DNA from: Albifimbria verrucaria
Lineage: Eukaryota > Ascomycota > Sordariomycetes > Hypocreales > Stachybotryaceae
Direction of reading: 5' to 3'
Assembly: GCA_020081605.1 (NCBI GenBank)
Contig: JAHREC010000049.1
Location: forward strand, 2,852,001 to 2,916,000
DNA: 64,000 bases
Part shown: positions 25,099-36,222 of the stretch, one piece after another
Layout: each line of letters starts with the position of its first letter
How positions within the stretch are numbered: position 1 is the first letter of the stretch
Program-made: the position numbers and the translations under genes
The notes under the pieces: generated by a model
Database searches by the model: none
Told to the model about the DNA's origin: nothing
Seen by the model: the letters and a program-made list of their open reading frames with translations, nothing else

Positions 25099-26240
25099 TC
25101 AACCGTGGACAATTCGTAGCTGCGGTATCGAGTGATGTGAGCAAAATCTATTGAACCATAAAGATGAACCCTTTGTCTCTATGTGGGAAGATGAACTCAG
25201 AAAACAGGGGATCATCTTCCATCGTCCTGCAACCTTCTCAGCCCCAAACTTCTTCGCGTACCAATCTTTCGTGCCATGAGCAATAACCCCAATGGTAATA
25301 ACCACAAACGTAAGCCCGCACAGCTCCGTTCGGTTGAACAAGCTCCCGGGCGGTGCCGCGACTAGCGACAGGGCAACGTAGATAAGACACTCGCTCGTGT
25401 AATGTGGGCATATAATGTACTTGAACCAGCCTCGCTCGGGGAGCGTGTACTTCTTCAGGCTGGCCAGGTAGCGGTGGCACTCGTTCTGCTTGTAAGAGGC
25501 AAACAGAAACAGTAATGTACCAGCAACGATCTTTGGTGTCAAGACTTTGACTGGTTGTTGGGGCGACTCCCATGATTCGAGAATAGCAGCTATTTCTATC
25601 AGTGACAGAGACGGATACGCAGGGTCGCTTTGCACATACCAGAACCTTCGACCCAGGCTGACATCAGGTTAACCGTATAGTAGACCACGCCTAGAAGCCA
25701 GTGTGCGATGAACATCGGAGACGATCCCGACTTGGTGACGAATAAGCTCTCATACAGCCTTCTCAGGCCTTGTATGGACATCAGCGTCCAGGCCACGAAC
25801 ACCTGTCCAAGTTCCATGGAAGGTCTCCCAGCCTGTGCCTGACGAGTGGCAATCGCTCTCATGATACTGCCCCTCTGAACATACTGCAGAGCCCAGAAAG
25901 CAGACCAGGAGACGGCCAGAATGTAGAAATGCAGAAACCAGTGGTGCGGGACCTGGGCGTAGTCGCTCATGCTAACAATCAGCCCTTTCAACGTCTTCAC
26001 GATATTGCTTTCCTTCACCTCCCGCGTCTTCTTGCCGCCATCTTGGTTATTCTCCTGGCCCTGGTCCTTGACGCTTCTGGCACCGTATGAGAGCAGCGCA
26101 CCGCTCAGATCCTCGGGTAAGCCCTGCACGAACAGGATCCCGGCGGCTGCGATTATGAAAAACGTCTGGCACCAGAGAGCCGGCGACATGGCCGTGAAGA
26201 GCCCCTGGCTCGGGTCGTCCTTGCTATTCATCTTTACCAT
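25099..26240 (-). CDS. DFG10: Polyprenol reductase DFG10/SRD5A3-like
   Basis: ER membrane protein of the steroid 5-alpha-reductase superfamily that acts in the last steps of dolichol synthesis for N-glycosylation. Several hydrophobic helices are visible (for example the N-terminal CQTFFIIAAAGILFV). The C-terminal reductase motif is QNECHRYLASLKKYTLPERG with IICPHYTSECLIYVALSL. One 44-nt intron, 25596-25639. As written the frame runs to 25099 with a non-conserved tail after KMIP. The family ends in a short hydrophobic tail near this point. Removing one C from the CCCC run near 25205 gives RWKMIPVF and a stop at 25197, exactly 333 codons, so the true end is probably 25197. The rest of the frame is unbroken. 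Confidence 0.88.
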
Positions 26241-26898
26241 GGAGCAGCGGTGAGAAATTTGGCGGCTGCCTGTGCTGCAGTCGATGCGCGTTTCAAGTCA
26301 CAGGCTAGATAGGCTTTTGAGCAAGGGAAGAGCCCGATCTTCTTGTGGGGTGGGTTCCTTCGTATCCGCAGTTCAAGGCTGACCCGATTATAGGACGAAA
26401 AACGCATGACAGGGATTGAGGTCCAGTGGCCAAAAGAAGATAGTCAATAGTTTGTTTCTTTCCAGTTTAGCAGAACGAACCTTTGGGCAGCGAGCCAGTC
26501 GGTCTGCATGAGACAATCTCAGGGTTGCACCCTACCTTACCTACCCTGCATCCCATCAGTTTTGTATCCGAGACGATTTGGAATTCGAATAAGAGGCCTG
26601 GTTCTTTCCAGGTCACCAAGTCCCAGTATCATGTCACATTCTTCAGCATAGAGGAGAAAAAAGATGTGAACCTGAAATAGTTATGATATTAAGGATAGTC
26701 ATCAGGGGTTTGCCGTCTTCGACACCGATATCGCTATAGACACTAATAAATATACATTAAAAGAGAAGTAAGTTTATAGAATCGAAACCCGACAACCCAA
26801 AGCCAGAACCCAGTCCCGTTTATCCCTAGATATATCGAATGCTTGTAGTTTTTATTCATCCTCCCCGCAACGAAAGCCCTCTTGAAGCAAGAGGTTGT
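26241..26898. other. intergenic, DFG10 promoter and WSC 3' flank
   Basis: Non-coding spacer between two minus-strand genes. It includes a CTACCTTACCTACC patch near 26530. No gene is seen. Confidence 0.5.
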
Positions 26899-28979
26899 TT
26901 AGTAACCCTTGCCCCAGACGGTGCAGCGGTCGCCAGGGTTGATGTTCTTGTTGACAGCAACACAGTCCTTGTACTGGGCTGTGCACTTGTCGGAGGCCTT
27001 GCTGTAGGTGTCCTTGCTGCCACCGAAGAGGAGGCCGCTGCCGAAGAGGTTGAAGAAACGCTTCTCGACATCGGAGATCTCGGCCTGGGCCTCACGGCGG
27101 TGGAAGTAGCTGGACCAGCCGAACTTCTTGCAGCTCTCGGCGTAGACAGCATTGCACTGCTCGTACTGCTCCTTGCAGGCGTCAGTGCAGGCGTTGCCGC
27201 ACTGGGGACGCTTGTAGACCTTGCACTTGCGGGTGTTCTCGTCGTTGTAGAGCTTGAAGGGGTTCTGGCGCCAGTCGTCAAGGAAGTCGTTGCAGCCGAC
27301 CAGGGGCAGCTCGATGCCACCGACGGGCTTGCCAGGGGCGTAGCCGTACTTGTTGTTGGTGGGCTGCTTGCAGACGTTGGTGGGCTCAGGAGCGCAAGTG
27401 GTGGGGACGGAAGGCTTGGTGCTGCTGGGCTTGGCAGTGCTGGTGGCAGGGCAAGGGTAAACGCTGGTGGTGACGGTAGGAGGCTTGGGGAAACGGGAGT
27501 GTACTTGTCGAAGCAGGTCTTCTTGTTGCACTTGCCCTTAAGGCCGCAGGTGTTGGAGTGGCAGAACTCCTTGACGCCGCCGCACCACTTGGAGAAGTCG
27601 AAGCAGTTCAGGACACCGGGCCAGCCAGCCTTCTTGAAGCAAGAGGTGACGTGGCTAGCACAGGTCTTGTAGGCGCCCAGGCAGTCCTCCTTGTCGTCCC
27701 AGTCAGGGATGGAAGGAGCACACCAGTTACCGCACTTGTACTCGCACTCAGAGGGCTTGGTGATGGTGGTGGTGCAAAGAGCAGCAGAGGTGGTAGAAGA
27801 AACCTGAGTAGGAGGCTTGGTGGTGGAGGGGGAACAGAAGTCACAGCGCTGGAGGTAGTGCTGGTGACGGGAGCCTGAGAAGAGGTAGTGACAGGAGCCT
27901 CAGAGGAGGTGGTGATGGGAACCTCGGAGGAGCTGGTGTCAGGAATCTCAGAGGAAGAGGTGTCGGGGATCTCAGAAGAAGAGGTCTCAGGAGCCTCGGA
28001 AGAAGTGGTCTCAGGAACCTCAGAGGAAGAAGTCTCGGGAACCTCAGAAGAAGAGGTGTCAGGGACAGCAGAAGAAGTGGTGACGGTGATCAGCGTGGTG
28101 CTGGACTCCTTGGGGAGTGTAGCCGCAAGGCTGCAGAGACTGGAGCTCCTTGGCGACGTAGATGTTCAGGCGGTTGCGGCCACCGCACTTCTGGGAGGCA
28201 TCGCCCTTGCAGTTGATGTTGCACTCAGTGGAAGGAGCGGGAACAGTGTTGTTAGCGAGGACAGAACCGCACCAACACTCCTCTGTAGGAATGGGTTAGC
28301 ACAAAAGACTATAATGCTTCGGGCATATCAAAACTTACGTCCATACTCGGTACCGGCCAGGGAAACCGTTAGCCTTGCAAGCAGCCAGACACTTAGCAGT
28401 GGTGAAGGTAGCAGTGTCAAGCTTCTGGGGCCAAGACAGGGTAGGTCCGGGGTAGAGTCATCATCAGTGTAGCAGCCGAGAGGAACGTAGTTCTCAATGG
28501 TAACCTTGGTGGTGTCGGGCTCGAAGGTAGGGTCTTGCCAGACGGAGAGGGCATCGTTGCCACCGCAAGCCTGGTTCTTGTCACCATCGCACTTGAGGTT
28601 GCACTTGCCCTCATCGAGCTGAGCACCGTTGACGGTGGCACCGCAGAAGCAGACACCGTAGTACTTGAGACCGGCATAGCGGAAGCCGTTACCTATATCG
28701 AGCTGTTAGTCGGAAGCTCGAAGACTATGCTTGGCCGTGTTAAACACGGAAGATGCTCAACATACCCTTGCACTCGGAAATACACTTCTCAGGGGTCATG
28801 CCCTTGGTAGGAGCGCTGGATCGGTAGACCAGAGCGTTGGGGCTGCCATCCTGGTAGCAGCCAGAGTAGACGAAGGGCTTGAACTCGTCAATGCAAGGAG
28901 GAAGCTCGACGTGCCAGGCAGAGGTGAACTGAACGAGAGAGAGCGTCGCAGCAGCGACGAGGGCCTTCTTGAAGACCAT
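26899..28979 (-). CDS. secreted double-WSC-domain, Cys-rich cell-surface protein
   Basis: About 650 residues. Signal peptide MVFKKALVAAATLSLVQFTSA, then two WSC domains, putative carbohydrate-binding, with CYQDGSP...CISECK...YGVCFCG and GCYTDDDS...CLAACK...ECWCG...CGGRNRLNIY. A Ser/Thr/Glu/Pro stalk built from eight-residue repeats (TSSSEVPE type) follows, and then a large Cys-rich region: CEYKCGNWCAPSIPDWDD, CFDFSKWCGGVKEFC, GCNDFLDDWRQNPFKLYN, ending NPGDRCTVWGKGY. No transmembrane segment or clear GPI site is seen, so secretion or wall attachment is inferred. Introns 28693-28765 and 28283-28338. Five breaks: losses near 28447, 27828-27832 and 27490, and gains near 28358 and 28112-28115. 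Corrected length is 651 codons. The function of the C-terminal Cys region is unknown. Confidence 0.82.
27873..28064 (-). repeat. 24-bp tandem repeat (Ser/Thr/Glu/Pro stalk)
   Basis: Eight 24-bp units inside the WSC gene, each coding variants of TSSSE(V/A/I)P(E/D/V/I). They probably form an O-glycosylated stalk. Copy number may differ between strains. Confidence 0.9.
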
Positions 28980-31637
28980 AGCGAAAGACTAAAGAAAAGC
29001 GAATGTATAGGAAACGATTGTGTAGATGAGCGATTGACTTCACCCGGATGTCGAAATGTCCCGAGATCTCACTGTGGACTGTTGAGCCTGGTGGATGAAT
29101 CTCTCATTTCTGGGGGCCAGGAGCCGTGATATATACTCCTTGCCCGGGACTTAGTATTTGCAATATTGGACAGCCTTTTCAGGACACACCCATGTCCGCC
29201 GCTCGTATGCGGGTGCCTTCAGCTGGGGCTAAGCCAAAGCGACGCACCACGATCCTCAAGGCGCCCTGGCGTGCAGTGCAGCACTGCGCTGTGCCGTGCC
29301 GTAGCCTGCATGCCATGCCATGCCGGTCTAAAATTCCCGTCACCTGCGACGACGACCCGGTCTGTAGTCTGGCGGGGACGCTTGGTCGAGGCCATAGCGC
29401 CCACAGACGAGAGCTGGTCAGGACGGTCTACACTGCCCTATCTTTGGCGTCGATGTAGACAGGAACTACCTGAGCTTTGGAAAAAGGAGAGCTACCGGGA
29501 GAGCTAGGCCGTTCCAGCTTGCTCCGAGGATCCGATTGTACCTGCATTAGCGCCGAAGGCTCCCAAAGCATCGAGTCTCGAGAGGATAGGGATGCTCCAG
29601 AACGTAGATAGCATCGTCTATCACTGGGGCTCGTTGCTGGAGAACACCGTCACTGTGGAATAGGCGAGCATTGGCGGACGATCTAGCAGATCTCCTTGAC
29701 GATGTCGAACCTGGACGGGCGATCCGGCCTACCCGCAGCAAACATCCCTGGATGTTCTAGCCCTATGTGCCGGCTGTCAAGCCCATGTTTTTTCTGCACA
29801 TGCAACGCAACCGGTCAGGATGCAGCCACAGTCAGCCTTCGCGTTCCTCCCCACCGCTTCTGAGTACGAACTCCCGCATTGACGTCGCGATGCTACGGTG
29901 CAAACGTTCAAATGGTCATCCTTGCCGACCAGATCTGGCGGAGAAAAAGGACAACAGGGGGATGGACGGAGGAGGAGAAGAAAAAAAAGCAATACCCATC
30001 CTTGGCAATACCTAATCGAGATATTGGGGCTGAGCAGACCCCAAACAAGGATCCGCTCCACGTCCAGCAAACGACTTTGTTTTAGCAGCCCGCGACTCAT
30101 GCAGGTGTTAGTCGGTCCAAGTGGAGGGCGCGATGGCCCGAGGTGCCTAAACGCACTCAGTATGGTGCTTATGTTGTCACCGCAAAGGAGCCGCTGCCTC
30201 AGGTGCCGCGGGTACCTGGACGACATCGTCCAAGCCAGTAATCGCCAGGTCTGAGCCTCGCTCGTTGCCACCGACGGTCACGTCGAGCAGCCGCCTGTTG
30301 ATTCAGGTTGGCATGCAGGTCTCGAGCCCATTGATAGCCGCATGTGGGTAAGTTCCGGACGAGGGCTCTCGGCAAAGCAGGCTTCTGAGAAGAGCTGCCA
30401 AGGCAGCCGTAGAGAACGCACGGCCTAGACATCGTCGGCGGCTGAGAGGCGTCTCTCGAGGGAGCGGCCTGCAGACGTGGTCGTGGGCATTAACGGGCCA
30501 CGTAGCTTTCCGTTACTGAATTACCATGCAGGAAGCATGAAGCCATCGACTTGCACAGAACCAAGGCATTGTGCTACGTACCGGCGATGCTGGCTACTAT
30601 GAAGTTGACGATGCATGGGTCAGATGCAGGGAAAAAACAAATACAGCAGGGTAGGGGCGGATAAGCGTTGGTACCTGGTCTGCTTAATCAGGCACCTGGA
30701 CCCTGACCTCTTCCCAAATCAGTCGCCCTAAATCCACCAACTCTGGCCCTATGCCCATTCAGACGACGCTTCACCTGAACTATCGATTCCCTAAGCATGT
30801 AAGCGCCCTCCAGCTCGCCCACATTGCCTGAACTAGACATCATAGCTTTTGTGCCTCGACGTCTTGGATTTCTTTCTTTGCTTCTTTGCGGCCGGCGATG
30901 ACATCAAGCCGCCACCTCTCCCTACCTTACTGGACTGAGCACACTCAACACCCAGCTCTGGCCGAAAAGGGTTGCTCTGCTCACCCGCTTGCTTTCCCAT
31001 TGGCCTTGCATCCGAGCTTGACGGGCGGTTCCTGGGAGCCTCGTCACCGCGCAGCTGCGATATTGGTTCACTGACACATACATACATCGGCCTGCATCTA
31101 AGACATTCTAGACAATTGTGGGTGATATGGAGTTGACCAGGTTCAGCCCTCCTCCCCTTGGCCTCAATAATCTCATCGGAGAATTAACCACTTCTGCCGG
31201 GGTCTGCTCACAAACGTTATTATTATCTATCCTCCGGGGTTTGCAAATCAGCCCATGTCCTCACCCGAGCATCCCTTGCCTAAGGTACCTAGCCGAAGAG
31301 ACCCTACGCCTGCGCTCGGCTGCCGCTGTGGCCCACCTCACCTCGTCTGCCTGATCACCTGAAGGCGCTCAACCATCCGACCTGTGCCATGACTTGGCAT
31401 GGCAGTTACTAGCTGTTTCACATTGCTCGTATTGATTCTTCAAGGCGGCTGCCTATGTACTTTTCAAATCCATTCTGGTGTGCTGGTGTCATGACCGACA
31501 GAGATTATACTAGCTTCTAGAGTACAACCCCCTTTCTCCACCACCTCTGCTCTACCTCTCCCTGCACAGACCTCCAAGCCCGAAAACGCCAGTGCAAATT
31601 GTAACCATGACTGCATTACCTTCATGCTTTACCTCGC
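28980..31637. other. intergenic, WSC promoter and eIF3a 3' flank
   Basis: 2.7 kb without a recognisable gene. A TGCCGTGCCG/GCATGCCATGCC palindromic patch lies at 29260-29325. A purine-rich block (29937-29995) gives misleading Lys/Arg-rich short frames. Confidence 0.45.
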
Positions 31638-34600
31638 TCACGCCTTGTTTCTCATGTGAGGAGGAACCCACTTGCCGGGAGCACGAGACGACTGCAGAGG
31701 CTCCGCTGGAGGAGCCGGAGACTCCGTCCGAGAAGCCTCTCCCCGGCTCGAGCCACCACGCTCAGCGGGAGGTCCCCGAGAAGCAAATCCTCTGGGGGCG
31801 GTCCGTTGTCGGAGCCGCCAGCTCCGCCGGCCGGGCCGCTGGCCGGGCCACCGGACGAGGCCTTAGCAGCCTCACGCTCACGCCAGCTGGGCTTGTTGCC
31901 AGCCAGCTGCAGTCGTGGCGGACCAGCAGAGGGCCGGTCGCTGGAATCTGTACGCTCCATGGGGGCGGCACTGCGGGAGGAGGGGCATCATCAGTAGGCT
32001 TGGCAGCATCTCTCTCGCGCCACTTGCCAGATCCGATAACCGGGGTCTGCGTCCCTCTGTGGGAGCTTCGCTCCTCTCTGGCGGGCCCCTTGCCGGAATG
32101 CTTGACTTCTCCTTCTCTGCCTTGCGACGGGCCAAAGCCTCCTCTTCGCGACGCTGTTGGAGAGCGGCCTTCTCCAACATTTCCTGGCGCTCCTTTTCGC
32201 GCTGCTCCTTGAGCTTAGCGAGCTCTGCCTTCCTGGCCTCGTCACGGATGCGCTGCTCCTCCTTCTCACGTGCAGCGCGTTCCTCAGCCTCCTGAAGCTC
32301 CCTCTCACGCTCTTCACGCTCTCGCTTCTCGCGGAGTCGGCGGTCGCGGACCTCCTTCTTACGGGCGGCAATCTGCTTCTCGAGCTCACGCTCTGCGTCT
32401 CTGCGGCGCTTCTCGAACTCATCACGACGGCGCTCGTGCAGTGACTCCTGAATGATTCGTATAGAGGCACCAGACGGCTAAGACGGTGCTTGAGTTCCAC
32501 GCTCTCCTTGTGCTTCTCCTCAGCCTCACGCAGTGTCTTAGTCTTAAGCTTCTCGTAGGCAGCACGGTCCAGCTCGACCTGCTTGGCGTAGTCATCAGCC
32601 AGCTTCTTAACTTCTTCTTTCCTGAAGGCACGCTCAAGATGGTCGATGCGCTTGCCGGTAATTCGGAGCCTCTCGTTCACGTCGTTCTTCTCACGCTCAA
32701 GTTGAGCAAGCTTCATGGCACGCAGGCGGTTGGTGTCCAGGTTGTCAAGATCCTCAAGATCAATATCCAAAGCCTTGTCGCTCATCTTCAGTTCAGCGAT
32801 TTGCTTCTTGAGCTCCTCCTTACGGACACGGTCACGCTCAGCCTTGACACGTCTGGCTTCACGCTCCTTCTGCTCATTAGCTAACCGCTTGTCTTCGGCC
32901 TCCTGCAGGGCCTGCTCCTTGAGTCTCTTCTGGCGAGCGTTCTCCTTCTCTCGTCGTGCCTGGATTTCAGAAGCTTCTTCCTTGCGCTTCTGGATGACAT
33001 CCTTACGAGCCAGGGTGTCAATGTGCTCCTGCTCAGCACCAGCCTTGGCACGAGCTAGGGCTGCCTGGCGAGCAGCCAGTCGCTCCTTGTTGAAGCTGGG
33101 ATCAATGTAGTGGCATGTAGTGAAGAGCGAGGTAGCAAGCCTGGTAAGCTGAGAGCGAACAATGTCGGAAGGAGTGTTCTGAAGGCGCTGGACAGTGCCG
33201 GTCTCGGACTCGGCAGAGCCAGCGGCAGAGCCGCTGTGGCCAGCCCTGGCGGAGGAGAAGACATCGTTGTCGAAGCTCAAAACGCCGGTAGCATGGTCCA
33301 TGCGGATGGCAAGATCACCCTTCTTATTGCCGTTCATGATGAACTTCTCAATGGTGCCACGAGTGACCTGGTAAGGCTCAGGGAACTGAGCAAGGCTCTC
33401 GACGAAGTTGAGGTCAACAGTCTCGTAAACCTGAGACAGCTGCTGGAAAAGACGGGTAAGGATGACCTGCTGAAGGGGCAGGATGTACTTCTCCATGTCG
33501 GGGTCAGCGCCAATCTGAGTCAGGATGGGCGAGATCTTTCGGCAAATTGACAAGGGGTGGAAGTCAACCTCGAGGATGTTGTAGAGCTCCCTAATCTCAG
33601 GTCGGACACGCTGAAGAAGCGACTTGGACAGAGCATCACGGAAGAGTCTGGCACGAGTAGGGGCCTGAGACATACCCAGAAGGTGTGTGAGGCGAGAGTT
33701 CTTGTTCTTCTTGGCTTCGTCAAAGTCAACCATGGCACCGCGGGATCGCGAGGTGCTGATGACAGGGATGGCGAGGGCAGACAAGACAACGAAAGAAGCA
33801 GCCTTCTGGAGATCAGCGTCGGAGGCAGGGGGTTCTCCGACTTCTTGCCCTGGCCAGTGGCAACCAGAGCAGCGGACTGGCGGAGCAAGGTGTAGTATCT
33901 AGACCAAGCGGCAGCGTGGAACAGATAGTTCTCACCCACGAGGAAGATACGGGTAAGCTTCTCGTAGTAGTTGGCCATCATGACATTCTTGGGTGGCCTC
34001 TTGCTGAGGTTCAGCAGAGTGTGGATATCCTCAACACTTCGGAAAGCCTCCTGCCACAGCTCCAACTCGACAGCAACGTTCAGCTGCTGGAAGCGAGTCT
34101 CCAGGTGACGCTGCAGAGTGTCGGGGTCGCTCAGGTTAATGGCGTGGATCTGCGCAGAGTACTTGGCGGCAGTCTGGACGTGGTTGCGGAGAAGCTCACA
34201 GAGCCTTCGGAACTCGGTCTTCCTGGTGTACTTCAGGCAGAAATCGAAGGCCTGGGTAGCAGTGCTCTGGTAGAGGATCTCGAGACGGGCATTGTTGCGC
34301 AGAATATCGAGGACGGTTCGGTAGGCCTCCCAGAGGAACTTGAGCCAAGGAGTGACGATGGCACGGTCCGTACGGTCACGGGACTGCTCGCCGGAGACAG
34401 TGGCGAGGAGGATAGACTCGGGGTTTCGCTGGCCTCGAGATCGTCGATGTTGGAGTGGGCAGCCGAAGCATCGATGGTGGACTGAACCTCATCGGCCTTC
34501 TGCTGAGCGGCGGTGACCTTCTCAACAGCGAGCTCAATGAACTTCTTCAAGACCAGCTGTAGAACCAAGGGTCAGTATTGGACGATCGAACCGTTATCAT

Positions 34601-34980
34601 GTAGCCTGCACGAACCTCGATGGTGGCAATGTTGGTGTTCTGAGAGATGTTCTTGTACTGGTAAAGAGCATCCTTGGCAAGCTTGCCCTTCTTTTGTTCG
34701 ACGGACAGCTCGACGAGCAGGAGCATCACGGGCTCGAGGGATGCGATGGGGACATTTCGAGAACGCTTGCTGGTGATGTGCTCGTGCAGCAGGGTCAGAG
34801 CTGCCGGGGTCTGGTTGACCCCGATGAGCTCGTGGGCGCGCTTCAGGACATTTTCGGGCTTTTGGTGCGGCGGAGGAGGCTATTCAAAGCATCATGTCAG
34901 AATATTCGCCGCCAGAGAATTAGGGAGGGGTAACATCAGCCTGGAAAGCAACGGCACCCCAAGACTTCCTCACGTACCAT
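31638..34980 (-). CDS. TIF32: Translation initiation factor eIF3 subunit a (TIF32/RPG1)
   Basis: Core eIF3 scaffold, cytosolic, about 1063 residues. The N-terminus is (M)[18 protein letters not shown] and [14 protein letters not shown] helical PCI region follows ([38 protein letters not shown]), then the long charged coiled coil ([20 protein letters not shown]) and a basic C-terminus ending [14 protein letters not shown]. Introns: 34880-34977, directly after the ATG so that exon 1 codes only Met, and 34557-34615. Six one-base losses: 34420-34423, 33828-33832, near 32470, near 32060, near 31955 and near 31785, mostly in C-runs on the sense strand. Their sum keeps the exon total a multiple of three. 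The first correct stop is at 31638; the uncorrected last frame would stop at 31652. Identification is firm. Confidence 0.95.
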
Positions 34981-35601
34981 GCTGGGCGACCTCCTCTGCG
35001 AGTATACTCGGGGCGAAGGGAGGATATGAAGTGGCGCTCAGTGAGCCGTCGCGAGCCTGTTGACGGAGATGATAGTCAGCTCGGCCAGCGCTGAAGTTAC
35101 TGGACAAGGCTCGTAAGAGGAATTTTTCAATTTCCTGTAGGTGTGGACGCTATCCGAGCAAATGAGGGCTAACACCAACGTGGGGTCACGTGCGAGTATT
35201 AATCAGCTGATATCGTCGGTCAGACAGGTAGATAACCAGGTATACTCTCCACAGTGTCTGTCAAGAATGTGATTGTTCTTTAAGCGTGTAGGCTTGATTT
35301 GATTCAGACCGATCGCTGGTGGTTTCTGAGCCTCTTGAGCGAGCAGAGCCTTGACTTGGCACGGTTTTTCCAACCGGAGTGTATAGTGCTTGAGGCTCGA
35401 CAGGTAGGGTGGACTGCGGGTACCTATGGACTGATACGCTCCTTGTAAGGCAAACGAACCTCAGGTAAGGTAGCCTCGCCTGTATGTCTTCCTTCACGTC
35501 ACGGCAACATAGCAACCGCCCAATTTCGTACCGCCTAAGTAAATTGTTCGATTATACAACTTGGTAGCCAGCTTTGTTTGCCATACTCAGACCTGCCGAC
35601 A
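34981..35601. promoter_or_regulatory. bidirectional promoter, eIF3a / Hub1-like
   Basis: 620-nt head-to-head spacer between two genes for translation and splicing. It contains AGGTA/TACCT motifs (for example GGGTACCTATGG near 35415, CAGGTAAGGTAG near 35463). Promoter role inferred from the divergent layout. No TATA box stands out. Confidence 0.5.
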
Positions 35602-36222
35602 ATGGCTGGCACGCCGCCCAGGCCGCGGTCGCGGTCGCGGTCGCCACCTCGTCGCGCACCCAAAGAACCCAGAGGTTTTAGATGGAAGGACCAGCGACCG
35701 CGAGACAATGGCTATGATCGCAATCAGTCAGATCGCCGCCGCGATTTCCGAGACAGATCACCACGACGAGACGGAGGCAGAGATCGGAACTACGGAAGGG
35801 ACAGAGATGGCCACCGGGACCAGGATCACGCTAGGGACAGAGACCATGGCCGTGACCGCGATGGAGAGTCATCACGGTACAGAAGATCTGACGCAAGAGA
35901 CGACAAAGAGAAGGAGGGCGGTGACAAGAAAGAGAAGAAGGACGAAAAGAAGAAGAAGAAGGCATCCGCCATAGCGCCAGGTCAAGAGCTTATCGTGGTC
36001 AACATCAACGACCGTCTCGGTACCAAAACAGCAGTCCCGTGCCTGCCTTCGGATACCATTGGGCAGCTCAAGCTGATGATTGCGGCGCGTATCGGACGAG
36101 ATCCCGGCCAGATCATGTTACGGCGGCAAGGCGAGCGGCCCTTCAAGGACCCGATCAGTTTGGAAGATTATGGCATATCGAACGGGGTGCAGCTCGATTT
36201 GGAGATCGACACGGGCGATTAA
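35602..36222 (+). CDS. HUB1: Hub1/UBL5-like protein with an N-terminal RS/RD-rich extension
   Basis: 206 residues, single exon, and the only protein gene here with no frame break. Residues 1-25 are RS/RP-rich (PRPRSRSRSPPRRAP). Residues 40-100 are rich in RD, RDR and DGHRD units, and residues 100-125 are a K/E/D stretch ending KKKKKA. The C-terminal 75 residues are a Hub1-type ubiquitin fold: NINDRLGTKTAVPCLP, SDTIGQLKLMIAARIGRD, RPFKDPISLEDYGISNG, ending LEIDTGD. Hub1 binds HIND elements of Snu66/Prp38 non-covalently and affects splice-site choice. Yeast and human Hub1 have only the 73-residue fold, with a double Tyr near the end that is absent here. Start at 35602 (ACA ATGG context); the frame extends upstream only through a TTG. 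Confidence 0.8.
   Translation: MAGTPPRPRSRSRSPPRRAPKEPRGFRWKDQRPRDNGYDRNQSDRRRDFRDRSPRRDGGRDRNYGRDRDGHRDQDHARDRDHGRDRDGESSRYRRSDARDDKEKEGGDKKEKKDEKKKKKASAIAPGQELIVVNINDRLGTKTAVPCLPSDTIGQLKLMIAARIGRDPGQIMLRRQGERPFKDPISLEDYGISNGVQLDLEIDTGD

Noticed and set aside
26839..27672. 277-codon + strand frame, Val/Ala/Gly-rich
   Set aside because: Antisense to the WSC gene, whose minus-strand frame has conserved cysteines and a signal peptide.
33916..34485. 189-codon + strand frame
   Set aside because: Antisense shadow of eIF3a exon 3.
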